Positions 43,138-54,095 of a stretch of 64,000 nt of DNA are shown here, one piece after another. Every line of letters begins with the position of its first letter. Within the stretch, counting starts at the first letter, position 1. Both the position numbers and the translations under genes were made by a program. The notes below the pieces were generated by a model. The model was not told where the DNA came from. It searched no databases and saw only the letters and a list, made by a program, of their open reading frames with translations. This stretch comes from Dipteris shenzhenensis (Eukaryota; Polypodiophyta; Polypodiopsida; Gleicheniales). Location: NCBI GenBank assembly GCA_047967505.1, contig CM106540.1; one strand, given 5' to 3'.

Positions 43138-43488
43138 TGTTATCCGAAAAAGAAATCAGGACAAGAAGCTAGACATTAAGCATGGCGACGCTCAAGGGCC
43201 ATAGAGGAAAGGAGAACGTGAGGGCGAAACGTTATCATGGGAGGGGAAATGGGATTAGAAGGGGAGGGAATGAAGAGGGAGACTATGGCACAAGGGGAAA
43301 GGGAGAGGGGGAAGAGAAGCATGTACATGATGGGTAGAGGAATGTAAAGATGGAGACATCAAGGGAAGAGGATCATGCTTTATTTGAAAGAAAGGATGAG
43401 ATGGAAATATCAAAGTACTAGCTAGTGGCTTTACAAGAATGAGCGTGTCTCATCAAGGAATAGCCCCCTCCTTTTATAGCCAAGAGAG
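43138..43488 (-). mobile_element. Truncated 3' LTR of the 43-50 kb Ty3 element
   Basis: It matches 49,644-49,995 nearly base for base (for example AAGAAATCAGGACAAGAAGC and GAGGAAAGGAGAACRTGAGG). The outer edge begins TGTTATCCG. The inner edge stops at the TATA box (CTATAAAAGG on the minus strand), where it joins the middle of the integrase frame. The U3 part and the rest of integrase are therefore deleted. Confidence 0.85.
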
Positions 43489-44500
43489 TTCAGAGACTAT
43501 TTTGATGGGTGTCCCAAACCTTGTGCAGATACGTTCAAATATGAAATTTGAAACTGCCTTACCATTTGCAACGGGGAGGGTGATAGCTTCAGCCCATTTA
43601 GTGACATACTGAGTGGCTACCAAAAGATACTTCTTTTTGCAGGCAATCATGCGCAAGGGCCCGACAAAATCTATTCCCCACTTCTGAAACGGACGCATGG
43701 ACATCATTGGGTGATGTTGCCTAGGATGCAAATCCTTCCTACCAAAGAATTGGCATGGTTCAATACAAAGTGACATCCTTGAACAAGGTCGGCCAATAGT
43801 ATCTAGCATGTAAAACATGCCTTGATGGTACAACACCCCATCAAGGAGGGTGTAGCGCCTACTATCTCTATGGATCTTCTTTCTCTCATAGCTAGTACTT
43901 TCTGGAGGAAAGGAGAAAGCAGTTAGAAACCTGTAGATACCACCATACCATGGATCTCCAACTTCTATGGCTGCTACAAGGGTTACATCAAGGCACTCCT
44001 CTAACTCAATCAAAGCATCCTTCAAGTTGGAACAACCCCCTTTTACAATTTTGAAAAAAATCATATTCTTGTAAAACTGCCAACCATTTGGCCAACCGGC
44101 CCATGGGGTTTGGTGATTGAAGAACCTGCTTTGCAAGACCAATGCTAGTGAGTATAACGAAGGATTTTCCAGCCACATAATGCCTAAATTTCTCAATGCA
44201 GAACACTAAAGACAAGGCATGCTTGTCAACCTCTAAATAGCATCGCTCAGTGTCGAGCAATTGTTAAGAAGCAAATCGAACGGGATACATGAACCAATCC
44301 TCCCCTTGCTAGAGAAGAATACCTACTAGATGTGCTCACCAAACCTAGGATTGATATAGAAAGTCTTTGACAATTTGGATTGCATAGAATGGGTTCTGAA
44401 GCCAGAGCACTCTTGATTTGTGCAAACCGATGATCACAATCCTCATCCCAAGAGAAATCAACCCCATCTTTTAATAGCATAATCATGGGTCGTGTCAAAG
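43489..44500 (-). pseudogene. pol: Ty3 RNase H and integrase (3'-deleted)
   Basis: RNase H is spread over three frames: KDGVDFSWDEDCDHRFAQIK, CYLEVDKHALSLVFCIEKFR with HYVAGKS, then GRLAKWLAVLQEYDF. The integrase core follows: KWGIDFVGPLRMIACKKKYL with the first D, VATQYVTKWAEAITLP, and RICTRFGTPIKIVSE. The frame ends within the second catalytic D codon, where the sequence jumps into the LTR. The GRLAKW-x-x-x-L-x-E-x-D signature is usual in Tat/Athila-type Ty3 elements. The element cannot encode a complete integrase. Confidence 0.85.
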
Positions 44501-44599
44501 CAGTATATTGATCAATGAAGCGGCGATAGTATCCTACTAGATTGACAAATGAGCGTACCTAACATTTGGTTGTTGGTGGGGAGAGCTTGAGGATGGCTT

Positions 44600-45240
44600 C
44601 TACCTTCTCGGGGTCAGGCTTGACACCCTCAAATGAGACAATATGTCCCATAACCTCCCTTGAGTGGCTCCAATGGTGCATTTCTCAGGGTTGAGACTGC
44701 CATTCGCATCATTGACCCTTTGGAAGGCCAATCTAACCTTCATGACGTGCTCGTTACGTGATGAGAATATACAAAAATCATCTAAAAACACCTCCAAGAA
44801 ATCCCCCCAACACCATCTGCATAAATCTTTGAAAGGTAGCAGGAGCATTGGTGAGGCCAAATGGCATTACTTTGAATGCAAATGTCCCCCAAGGTGTAGC
44901 AAATGTGGTTTTAAGCACATCTTCTTCGGCAATTATGATTTGATAAAACCCAGAGTAACCATCACAGAAAGTATACATCTCATGACCACTTACCTTCTCA
45001 AGAATGAGGTCTTGAAAGGGAAGAGGATGATGACCCCTCTTGGTGGCTGCATTGAGTTTCTTATAGTCGATGTAGACCCGCCACTTGTTTTTCTTTGGGG
45101 TGACGACCATTGGTGAAACCCATTCAGTATTGTGAACTAGAACAATAAACCCAGCTTCTATAAGCTTCTTCAACTCCGAGCACAAAGCATCGGCTTGTAG
45201 GGGCCCTAATCACTGATACTTCTGAGCCACAGGCTTTGGC
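44600..45240 (-). pseudogene. pol: Ty3 reverse transcriptase
   Basis: The frame at 45,185-44,778 has ELKKLIEAGFIVLVHNTEWV, SPMVVTPKKNKWRVYIDYKK, LPFQDLILEKVSG, CDGYSGFYQIIIAEED and TFATPWGTFAFKVMPFGLTN with APATFQRFM. A shifted frame continues with FLEVFLDDFCIFS, the active-site box (F-LDD in place of Y-x-DD), then LNPEKCTIGATQGRLWDILS. One frameshift near 44,800 separates the halves, close to the catalytic box. It copies the element's RNA into DNA in an intact copy. Confidence 0.9.
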
Positions 45241-45419
45241 TTCAGCTCTATCCCGTGCTCTATGGCAATCACATGGCGAAGGTGGTGGTAGCTAGTTGTG
45301 AAGAGGTCAGGGAAATCTTTGAACATTTCTAGGAACTCATCTTTCTCACTTGGAGTGAGGTCTGGGGAAAGCATAGATTCAAGCTGTTGAGGACTAGCTA
45401 TTACCTTTCATGCAGGTGG

Positions 45420-45905
45420 TGGGGTCAGAGACACCCCCATCATTTAAACTTCCTCCTCTAAGCACTCCTCCCCCCTGTATTCTTCAATTGATTCAGACAC
45501 CGAGGATGAGAGGGTATCACTGTCTTGCTCCTGTTCTTCTTCTAGTTCCATGGCACCTGGTTGCACTGGGATCTTCTCCTTAGAAGCACCAAAAGACATG
45601 TGTCCTATCTTCCAATAGCTGACTGAATCACTCTTTCTCAACCATGGTCTCCCGAGTATGGCTAGGTAACTCCTACCTGTATCTTCAATGTCCACTACAT
45701 AGAAATTAACGGTGGTGGTCACCCCATTGACAGTGATGGGCAAATCCTCAATGGCTCCCAAGGTGGCAAGTCGTCAACCATCTGCTACCTTGATTTGAGT
45801 GGAGAAACGCCTTGTACATTTCAAATTCAATTTCTTCATGATTCGGGGCACCATGATATTACATGTAGCTCCCCCATCAACACACACATTTTTGACACAA
45901 TAATT
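45420..45905 (-). pseudogene. Ty3 retropepsin-like protease
   Basis: The minus strand shows VCVDGGATCNIM at about 45,885-45,850 (active triplet D-G-G), then KKLNLKCTRRFSTQIKVADG, then LPITVNGVTTTVNFYVVDIE and SYLAILGRPWLRKSDSV. A glutamate-rich linker (ELEEEQEQDSDTLSSSV) leads to RT. A frame break lies between the active site and the flap. Confidence 0.8.
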
Positions 45906-46213
45906 ATCTATGATGACATCGATTGTATGTGGGTGCCGATCAATTTCTTTAGAGATAGAAGATACCTCTCTTATCTTTCCCTTTTTCTTGTTCCTCCTTA
46001 TTGAGAGCCCTTGCTATAGCTCACTCTCACCTTAGGGCTTAATGCTATTAGTTGAGGGAGTGTGATGCTCAAAGAATGATGAGCAAGGTCCTGAACGACC
46101 GAATAGTCTTCTTGCCCTGAGCCGATGGGAAAATCCGAGGGCGACCACTTACTCCTGTGGGATCTTTTAGTCTTCTCTGTTGGTGGGTCTACCATCTTAG
46201 CATCTAAGGGCTC

Positions 46214-46462
46214 TCAGAAAGACACCTTCTTCCTAGGGTGGCCCGATCCATGGTTTGGAGAGGGGTCCGAGGTGGTATGACTTCTTTTCCCAAGGTCAAG
46301 GATCTCTATGTTAGAATCCTCAGTGCCTGATTCAGTTAGAAGATTCACCCTTGGAATATTGGGACATTTCGTGCGATAATGACCCTTCTGGTGGCACTCA
46401 TAGCACACAACATTAGCACGGTCTCTTGGAGGGCAGTTGGCTTGATTTCTGATGCCCACCAT
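46214..46462 (-). pseudogene. gag: Ty3 Gag zinc knuckle (nucleocapsid)
   Basis: An intact C-x2-C-x4-H-x4-C knuckle, VCYECHQKGHYRTKCPN, follows a basic stretch. RNA-binding end of Gag. The frame of 82 residues continues into a linker with NIEILDLGKRSHTTSD. Confidence 0.85.
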
Positions 46463-46499
46463 CTCAAGCCAAAGATCATTCAGGGCTTGGCTAGGTCAT

Positions 46500-47330
46500 T
46501 GACTCTAGGTTCTTGTGCAGGGAGGCCCTCTTAAGCTGGAGGGGCCGAGGGAGTAGAAAGGAGGGGGGCTCGTGGGCGAGGTTGGGGAAATCTTCGAGGC
46601 GGAGGGTGAGAATATACACCTTGTTGAGGGTAAGCATCTAAGGGAGGACCATACATTTGAGGTGGAGGCGGTGAATACATCCCTGATGAGTGGTGGGGGT
46701 ATGCCCCTGAGTTAGACCCCCCAGGTTGTTGTTACAGGAATTGAGGGGGTTGCGGAGGGACAATCATCTTCTTTGAAGCGGCGTCAAACTGAACTTTATC
46801 AAACTTTTGAGCAATCTCATGTGCTAGCACCATAGTTTCTGGATTCTCCCATTTAAGCTTGAGGCAGAATTCATCACTTGCTCCTACTACAAGGTAGCCC
46901 AGCACATGCTGAGTCATCCTAGCTCAAAATCTGGCATTGTTCTCCTATGTGGCAATTAAACGGTCCAAGAGCACGGCCGCTCGATCCACATATCGACATG
47001 CCATCTCACCTTCTGACTGCTTTAAGTTTGCCACTTGCAGGTACACATTCTCCAGCTTCTCTTCTTTGCCAAAATACTCAATCATCATTGCTGTCAACCT
47101 TGGCCAACTTTGGCGAACGTCTTCGGCTTCTCATACCACACTTGAGCCAAACCCTCTAAAAATGTGGGAAGAACCAACAGCCATCTGTCTTCAATAAGAA
47201 AGTTGAGAGAAACACACCGACACTTGAAGGCCACAAGATACTCATTTGGATTTTCTTCTACCCGTCCACAGAACATGAGAATGTCAGCCATGCTTGGAAG
47301 ATGGAAAAGAGAGAGGCAAGACAAGGCTTA
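46500..47330 (-). pseudogene. gag: Ty3 Gag capsid region
   Basis: Frames at 47,324-47,094 and 46,917-46,732 contain SMADILMFCGRVEENPNEYL, LPTFLEGLAQVWYEKPKTF (the W-x-x-L-x-W block of retrotransposon gag), and VVGASDEFCLKLKWENPETM. A P/G/Q-rich spacer at about 46,520-46,740 precedes the knuckle. Split into at least three frames. Confidence 0.75.
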
Positions 47331-47796
47331 TCTATGGACAAACAATAGAAAGAGGAAGCTTGAACTGAAAATCGGGTGAAGATACATCCACAAAGCACAC
47401 ATAGGTAGGGTAGGGTGTGACTGGTGTATTATGAAATACTACACGGGAAGAATCTTTAGCATAGAATAGCACATAGACAATCTTAAAAGGACCAACCCTC
47501 ATGATATCACATCCATCTTTACAAGCGAGGGTTAGAGACATGGCGCTGCATGAGGTTGTTCATCAAGGCAAACAAGAATGCCATGACAAATGTCAACAGT
47601 TGGAGAGCTTGCACATCACCTTTAGCTTCTTCCAGTTCTTGTAGTCGCCATGCTATTTCTTCAAGGGGTGTGTGGTCTGGCATCCTTCTTTTGAGCAATG
47701 TCCTTGAGAACCTTTCTGATGATCTTTTGAAGTCGGTAAACTCGTATCAAGTATGCCCAACACTTAGTTTCATGATGACCACCACCTTTGCATTTC
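47331..47796. other. Spacer between gag and the upstream RNase H
   Basis: A minus-strand frame of 69 residues at 47,332-47,541 has no recognised domain. It is leader-like sequence of the Ty3 element. Confidence 0.35.
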
Positions 47797-48291
47797 TTAC
47801 AAATGATCACCCTCCTTCATCGCTTGCAGCTTTGTTGGGGTGGTGCTTCCACTCGCGTCATGCATGACTGAAGTACAAGCTTCATGTGCCAAGAAATCAA
47901 CAACTATATTTCGAGATCGAGGGATATTCTGAATATTTACCTCTTCGAATTGGTTGCAAAGTTCCAATGCTTGTTGATGTCGTGGAACCAAGCCTTTGCT
48001 CCGCACCTTCCACCTTCCACTAACTTGTTCACACACTAGTTGAGAATCTCCTTGCACTTCAAGTTGCTTGACGTGATGCTCTTGTGCCTTTTGTAGCCCA
48101 AAAATGAGCACCAAGTACTCAGCTTGATTGCAAGTACTTGTAGGTGCAGACTTGCTATAACAATACTCTTCACCACCCGGTGAAGTGAGCTTCACACCCA
48201 TGCCAGTAGCCTTGGTCGAAGATTTGTAAGCTCCATCGAATTGAAGGATCCAAGATGTCATCACACCAAGACTAAAATTCGGACATCCCAA
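47797..48291 (-). CDS. Extra RNase H (archaeal-type/RVT_3) upstream of gag
   Basis: An open frame of 164 residues. It reads SWILQFDGAYKSSTKATGMG (first D), TSTCNQAEYLVLIFGLQKAQ (the NQAEY glutamate), LEVQGDSQLVCEQVSGRWKV (GDS aspartate), and IPRSRNIVVDFLAHEA (last D). These four acidic positions define the plant RVT_3/archaeal-type RNase H found as a second RNase H in Tat-lineage Ty3 elements. There it normally sits in pol. Here it lies between the 5' LTR and gag, on the element's coding strand, with its catalytic residues intact. It may be an extra ORF of this lineage or an insertion. The start is uncertain. Confidence 0.85.
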   Translation of the reverse strand: MGCPNFSLGVMTSWILQFDGAYKSSTKATGMGVKLTSPGGEEYCYSKSAPTSTCNQAEYLVLIFGLQKAQEHHVKQLEVQGDSQLVCEQVSGRWKVRSKGLVPRHQQALELCNQFEEVNIQNIPRSRNIVVDFLAHEACTSVMHDASGSTTPTKLQAMKEGDHL

Positions 48292-48483
48292 CTTTCTCGG
48301 TAGTCCAAGATAGGTAGAAGGAGGGGGTGGGGATAATTCAACACTTGAGCCAAATGTTCAGCACCAAATAAACTTGCAATCCTTCATTGATAGTTTATCT
48401 TTAGACCAAAAAGAATTACAACTAAAGCTCGAAATGAGGCACAAAAGGTTGATTAGGTACAAATGGATTCCTTGGTCGAAACA

Positions 48484-48894
48484 TTACCAACCATAGCTGA
48501 GGCCTAGAAACCTTTGTAGTGAGATTGAGAATAAACCATTCAAGATGAGCTTATCCACAGGAATTAACAAGCAGATGCACCAAATCTCCCCCCAAGCTTG
48601 GGGAGCATCCCACCCTTCGACGAAGGACACCCTTTTAATTACCTCCGAAGCAGCAAGTAGCTCGATCACTGCACAATGAGTAGAATTAAAATGAAAGTTC
48701 TCCCACCATATCAATATTTTTTCACCTTGAACCAACCATGGTGTATCATCCCACCCATCATCTCCTTGAACAATGCACTGGACAATCAGCCATTGAAGGT
48801 CGACATGTAGATTGAGAAAGAGATTTTGCCAATTGGTAGCTATAATGAGCGGAGGACCAGGCATGAAATCCTTGAACTCGTCAAGAAGTGACAT
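48484..48894 (-). CDS. Unknown ORF in the Ty3 leader
   Basis: An open frame of 136 residues, rich in Trp and Leu: WLIVQCIVQGDDGWDDTPWL, IWWENFHFNSTHCAVIEL, VEGWDAPQAWGEIWCICLL. No family recognised. It is on the coding strand just upstream of the extra RNase H, inside the retrotransposon, so it could belong to the same additional ORF. Possible membrane or hydrophobic C-terminus, but no clear signal. Confidence 0.35.
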   Translation of the reverse strand: MSLLDEFKDFMPGPPLIIATNWQNLFLNLHVDLQWLIVQCIVQGDDGWDDTPWLVQGEKILIWWENFHFNSTHCAVIELLAASEVIKRVSFVEGWDAPQAWGEIWCICLLIPVDKLILNGLFSISLQRFLGLSYGW

Positions 48895-49149
48895 AAATAT
48901 CCACCCTCCTCATGTGGCATGTGTCCATGAAGTGGACTTGGAAAAGTTTCAAATCGGTGATCTAGTAAGAGATGTGAATAGAGCACATGAAATGAAGTAC
49001 TTTTGCTTTTTACAGCAAGAGTAAACTCCCCACGGTTAGAGAGTTACAGTTCCCAAGATTTCAATATATAAACAAAAATCATTACATTTTCATCACTTCC
49101 AACTTGTTGGACAATGATAAGTCTCCCTTTTGTGAAGGGGGAGGTCTTG

Positions 49150-49235
49150 GATTCAAATCCTACTCTTCAATAAAAAGAGAGGAGAGGAGAGGAGAAGGAG
49201 AAGAGAAAGAGAAGAAGAGAAGAGAGAGGGGGGCG
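49150..49235. repeat. GA-rich microsatellite
   Basis: A GAGAGGAGAGGAGAAGGAGA purine tract in the element's leader. Low complexity. Confidence 0.7.
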
Positions 49236-49643
49236 TGGGATCTACTGTTACAATTTTGTAGAAACTCAAAAAAACTGTCCGCGACCAGAGGACGCAGGAG
49301 CCCGAAAAACTATCACACAGGTGAACACAATAGATGCACGAATCAAATGTGTGCGTAGGAACTCACGAGGGGCACATATGTTACAGTTCTACAGATGCGA
49401 TTGGTATGAGCAGAAGATTCGCCGGCCAGAATACACGTAGGAATCATGAGTAGAAAGTAGGCAGACTGAAAGTGCAGAAGCAGGGAGGTTTTGCAGCCGT
49501 AGGGATAGGGAAGGCACACAGTTTGGAGGTGCAAAAGTAGAGAACTGTGCAGGAAGAGGCTGCAAAGCCGCACCTAGTCATAGGAGTAACAAGTTTTACA
49601 CCACTAGCCGTGGAGATTTTGATCCCAACAACCACACCAATTC

Positions 49644-50779
49644 TGTTAGCCGGAAAAGAAATCAGGACAAGAAGCTAGACACTAAGCATGGCGACGCTCA
49701 AGGGCCATAGAGGAAAGGAGAACATGAGGGCGAAACATTATCATGGGAGGGGAAATGGGATTAGAAGGGGAGCGAATGAAGAGGGAAACTATGGCACAAG
49801 GGGAAAGGGAGAGGGGGAAGAGAAGCATGTACATGATGGGCAGAGGAATGTAAAGATGGAGACATCAAGCGAAGAGGACCATGCTTTATTTGAAAGAAAG
49901 GATGAGAGGGAAATATCAAAGTACTAGCTAGGTGGCTTTACAAGCATGAGCGTGTCTCATCAAGGAATAGCCCCCTCCTTTTATAGCCAAGAGAGGGGGT
50001 CTCTCCTAATAATTCATCCTCCCACATGCATGGTGTGTGTGGAAAAGTCTCCCGTGTGGGCTAGGCAGTTAAGCACTCTCAATTGTGTGCGACAACCCTT
50101 TGCCTCATTTTTCCACATAAATCAAGCCCCATATCTCAAGTCTATGATACTCCCTTGGTCTCTCCACAATTTTATAATATGTTCAAACCTCTAGGAGGAC
50201 AAGTGGAGGGTTGGCACAAGGAATCTTGCCACCTCATCCTACTTTTCCCATTATTTAACTTGCTCTCTTGGACCTTCTATACCTCCCCCACATGAGCCTA
50301 TCCTATATGGAGGGAATAACACAATATAATATCCATCTCCACTTATTTTATATTACTTCTCCCATGGACTTTGAGCCATATCTCACTAAATGCAGCCTAG
50401 GTGGAGGGGTGGCACATGGAGGAGCCATGCCACCTTACATTTTATAATATTACTACCATGGATTATGTACATCACACCTTATGGGTCCTCTTATGTGGAA
50501 GGGTGGCACATGGTCATGCCCTTGCACCTCAACCCTAGGTCCTATGCACACCATATTTTATTATACTATTGCCACACATACAAACACACACACATATTAA
50601 TGCCTTTTTCCTTAGACAAATTTATCCATAACATTGGTTTGCACCAGAGCTTTACGCAAGAAACAATGATGTCCCTCAATCAAATGGCGCATGGTCAAAC
50701 ATGTCAGATTGCTATGCTATCGGTTGGTTACTTGGCGAAATAACCAACTTCCTTCTGGGGTGTAGGTCCTCACTGTCAA
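49644..50779 (-). mobile_element. 5' LTR of the 43-50 kb Ty3 element
   Basis: It shares 351 bp (49,644-49,995) with the truncated 3' LTR. On the minus strand it ends CCGGCTAACA, followed by ATTGGTGTGGTTGTTGGGATC, a degenerate version of the TGGCGCCGTTGCCGGGGA-type primer region used by plant Tat/Athila elements. The outer end is not fixed by a partner. TGACAGTGAGGACC near 50,779 is a plausible TG-start. The near-identity of the shared part points to a recent insertion. Confidence 0.65.
49977..49987 (-). promoter_or_regulatory. LTR TATA box (GGCTATAAAAGG)
   Basis: The minus-strand CTCTTGGCTATAAAAGGAGG lies inside the LTR; the same box is at 43,471-43,480 in the truncated LTR. It would drive transcription through R/U5 toward gag. 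Confidence 0.6.
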
Positions 50780-51220
50780 GTGATCAACTATACTCAGGGC
50801 ATGTAATAAAGCTATTGTGGGATTATAAACTCCACTTGTGCCAGAATGAGAGCCCCAGGAACAAATGACAATGGACTTGCTGCCAACTAAACTTCACGCA
50901 AACCATGTTGATGAAAATGATGGAATGCGTCCAATGGATGATATGAAAACTTATCTATAAAATTATAATTTTGACATGTTGTCATATTTCAATTTGCAAG
51001 TGCAGTGCTTTTCAAATATTTCTAAATTATATTTTGCACTTTTTTGAAATGGATGTTGGATAACATTGATATTGGTTGTTTAGGGTTTATCGTTTGATAT
51101 TTCAAGAAAACAGTCTTCTATAGTAGGATGAGAAGCAAATGTGTTTGAATGTATGTATGTCTCATGTCTTAAACTTGTAACTTTGCTATTATGTTTAGGC
51201 TTTAGCACTTCATTAAAAAA
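50780..51220. other. Stretch without recognisable gene
   Basis: AT-rich flank of the retrotransposon leading into the RING pseudogene. No promoter motif was convincing. Confidence 0.35.
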
Positions 51221-52437
51221 ATGGCATTATCATCAAGAACAGCCTCTCGACCATCCACACAAGTTGAGTACCACGAATGCACATGCTATAGTCAAGCAAT
51301 GAAGTTTATGATGGGCATGGCTGACGCCACTACGGAACTACCACTAAAAGAGCAAAGAAAGGTAATTACAATTGCCAGTACTTTCTACAACCCTAATGGC
51401 CTAAAGTACTCGGCTATAAAGGCCCTGGTCTCAAATGATGATTTAGAGGCTATATTGGATCGTAGCATAGTTGCCCAAGGACACGGGTGATGGCCCATTT
51501 CACAGTGTTATAATGAAGCCATGAAAGATAATGCAGCCTGCCTGCATCTAGGGGATGATTTTGCTAAGAAATGTCGCTCTAAAATTCCCAAATACTTTGC
51601 AAAGATGGTATATGTAAAGTTTGTGCTTGGTAGTGAAGTGGACTTTGCCTCAGCGACTCAAGTACACGAGGAACCATGTATGCCAAGCACTAGAACCATG
51701 GTAGCCAAACCTCCACAAAGCGTCGGTAGTCCAATGTCAAGTGAATATAATATTTAAATATGTCAAGTATTTACTCTCGGGTTTTTTTGAAGAATTCCAA
51801 CCCAACATCAATTGATCTTAAGTTTGTATGTGACCTTATTGGACATGTAGCCTCTATCACAACAAAAGAACTCAATATGAATATCAAAGACGAAGTTAGA
51901 CAAGGAGCACGTGTCAAGCGAGATGTCATGTTTAGGGCCACAACTGTATGAGATGCAACTATGGAGCATCGACAAGTGGTGCTGCAAGAACTTGAGTGGG
52001 TGAAAAGTGACAATGAAAGATTGCATGCATTATTGTCTCAAACCGGCCAAGGGCTTGATATCGATGATCCATGCACAAAGATGTGCCTAATAGCGACTAA
52101 TTATTCTCAACAGGCACGTGATGCACAAGCTGCCTTGCAACATATCAAAGAAGGGGGCGTAGTCTTGACAATCATTCATGATTTTGTTGGCCTCATCATG
52201 CGCAAAACATCCACGATACCTACAACATTACAATTCATCATGGACGAGCCATGTTATCCAATCTGCCAAGATTGTTTTGACATGGCCATAGGATACTATG
52301 CCCTCTCTTGTGATCATCACTTTCACCTTGTCTGTCTTTTGAATACTTTAAAGGTGAGAAGTGCATGTGCGGCATGCAATGCTCCCATGGCATGTGAGTT
52401 GTATGACATGCTCGGCATCGGTGCAACACTCTCTTGA
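51221..52437 (+). pseudogene. RING-H2 protein pseudogene
   Basis: Plus-strand pieces: MALSSRTASRPSTQVEYHEC then FMMGMADATTELPLKEQRKV (51,221-51,490); after an in-frame TGA, LHLGDDFAKKCRSKIPKYFA (to 51,757); after a frame change and another TGA, LQELEWVKSDNERLHALLSQ, a short coiled coil. The C-terminus is a RING-H2-type motif: CQDCF, SCDHHFHLVCL, then CAACNAPM, giving C-x2-C, C-x-H-x2-H-x2-C and C-x2-C. RING-H2 domains recruit E2 enzymes for ubiquitination. Two TGA codons and a frameshift suggest decay. The rest of the protein matches nothing I recognise, and a mobile-element origin is possible. Confidence 0.55.
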
Positions 52438-54095
52438 TCCGAGGCTACGTACAATTTAAATGATAAGGAGAGGAAGAATTTTGTATTGAAACAGATTTAT
52501 AATATATAAAATTATGTTTTGGACATGTATTATCTATTTACAATAATTGTATTGCAGATTTGTTACAATGGTGTATTTAATTAATATTCATGTTATTTTC
52601 AATTATGGAGGAATTTGTTTACGATGATAATGGAAATGGATCTTATTCTCATAAAGTGTAACATTTTATTTTAGTAGTCCATCATCCTCATGGTGATCCT
52701 CCTTGCTATTCTCATGATGATCATCGCTAGCACCCTACTCGCAGTGACCACTGTTTGAGGTTGCTTCGTGGTACTATATCACCATGGGCTACACATTTTA
52801 CTAGGGGCCCAAGGCACCCACCAACCACCCGTTGTCACACAAGGCAACTAGAGAACAATTACTACTTATTTTATTTTGACCCTCATCTTGTATGCGTGGA
52901 CCTTTTTGTTAGCTTATTTTTTGGTTGAGGCCATTTTTCATCAGACAATATATATGACAATCTATATCGAGCAATATGTATTCCCATGTTGCAGCTTATT
53001 TTTTTGATGGACTCATTTTGTATGGGTAGTGCCAATAATAATATTTCCGAACTATGGACATGCAATCTGCATGTCAAATTATTATTTTTGAAAAGGCTGA
53101 AGTGCTTCATGTTGAATTGTCATATCTTTGAAGTAAAAATGTTAAAAATGCAACGTTTGTTGCGAATTGTTGAAGTAATTAACGTGGATGCATTGATTGT
53201 TGAAAATTATTGAAGTAATTGATAGGGATGCATTTTTATTGTCATACTTTGAAGTGGAATTGTAAATAATGCAACGTCTACTCCACTTAAATAGGTCTAC
53301 TCGAGGAACTTTAATAAGACATCATAGTTTGCAAATGATAATTTTGTACCATCCTTCAGTCAACTTCCAAAACTAGGAATAAGTGCAATTGTTGAAGTAA
53401 TTATTATTGTCATAATTTAAAGTGAAGTAAAAATTCAATGTTAGTTTCACCATATGCACCATTTGCAAAATCAGTTTCACCATACATCAATTCAAAATTA
53501 AAAAGGTGATTTACAATGCCTCAAAATAGTAATGTTGGACAACAGTCCCAAAATGGTAGCAATAACAGTTTGCAAGGCCCTAATCTCTTAGTCCCTTGCA
53601 TTTTCAAATTCTTCTATGCACATCACCCCAGAAATGCAACCTCCTTCTTAAGCAAGAGCCAATGTATATCTCATGACATACATTACATCTCCACCGTCCA
53701 CCATCGAGCATCATAACATTGTTCTCCACGTTTGCGACAACTTTAACCACATCTATGGATTGCGTTGTTATGTCAACGTCAATACTATCAGGTGGCTACT
53801 AGATGTCGGTCACTCTTTGCACACCATCTCCTCTGCATTGTGGCATTGTCCTATGAACGTCTCCCACTAGGTACCATAACATCCTCGTTGACGGCAAGCC
53901 TCAAAATTCTTGATGGCAGATATCACATCTCCAGTGATTTCCTACTATCATTGTAACGTAGTTGCGTGCTGCTATTAAGCCTCCATTCCACTGAGTGCTA
54001 TCAAATTAAGGAGTGTAATTAATTTAATTGCTTTCATAATCATCAAAAACTTTTCAACCCTTTGAAATGAATTTTCATCCTAATTTCCAACATGT
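52438..54095. other. Stretch without recognisable gene
   Basis: AT-rich. TGTTGAAGTAATT-type words recur at 53,170-53,410 with GCAACGT-like sequence, a weak repeat. No domain or exon recognised. Confidence 0.4.

Noticed and set aside
49125-49170. Possible SINE or tRNA-like B box (GGATTCAAATCC)
   Set aside because: No A box at the right distance, no cloverleaf and no tail; probably a chance match.
49688-49927. 79-residue Gly/Arg/Glu-rich plus-strand frame, also at 43.2 kb
   Set aside because: It lies inside the LTR copies, antisense to the element; present only because the LTR is duplicated.
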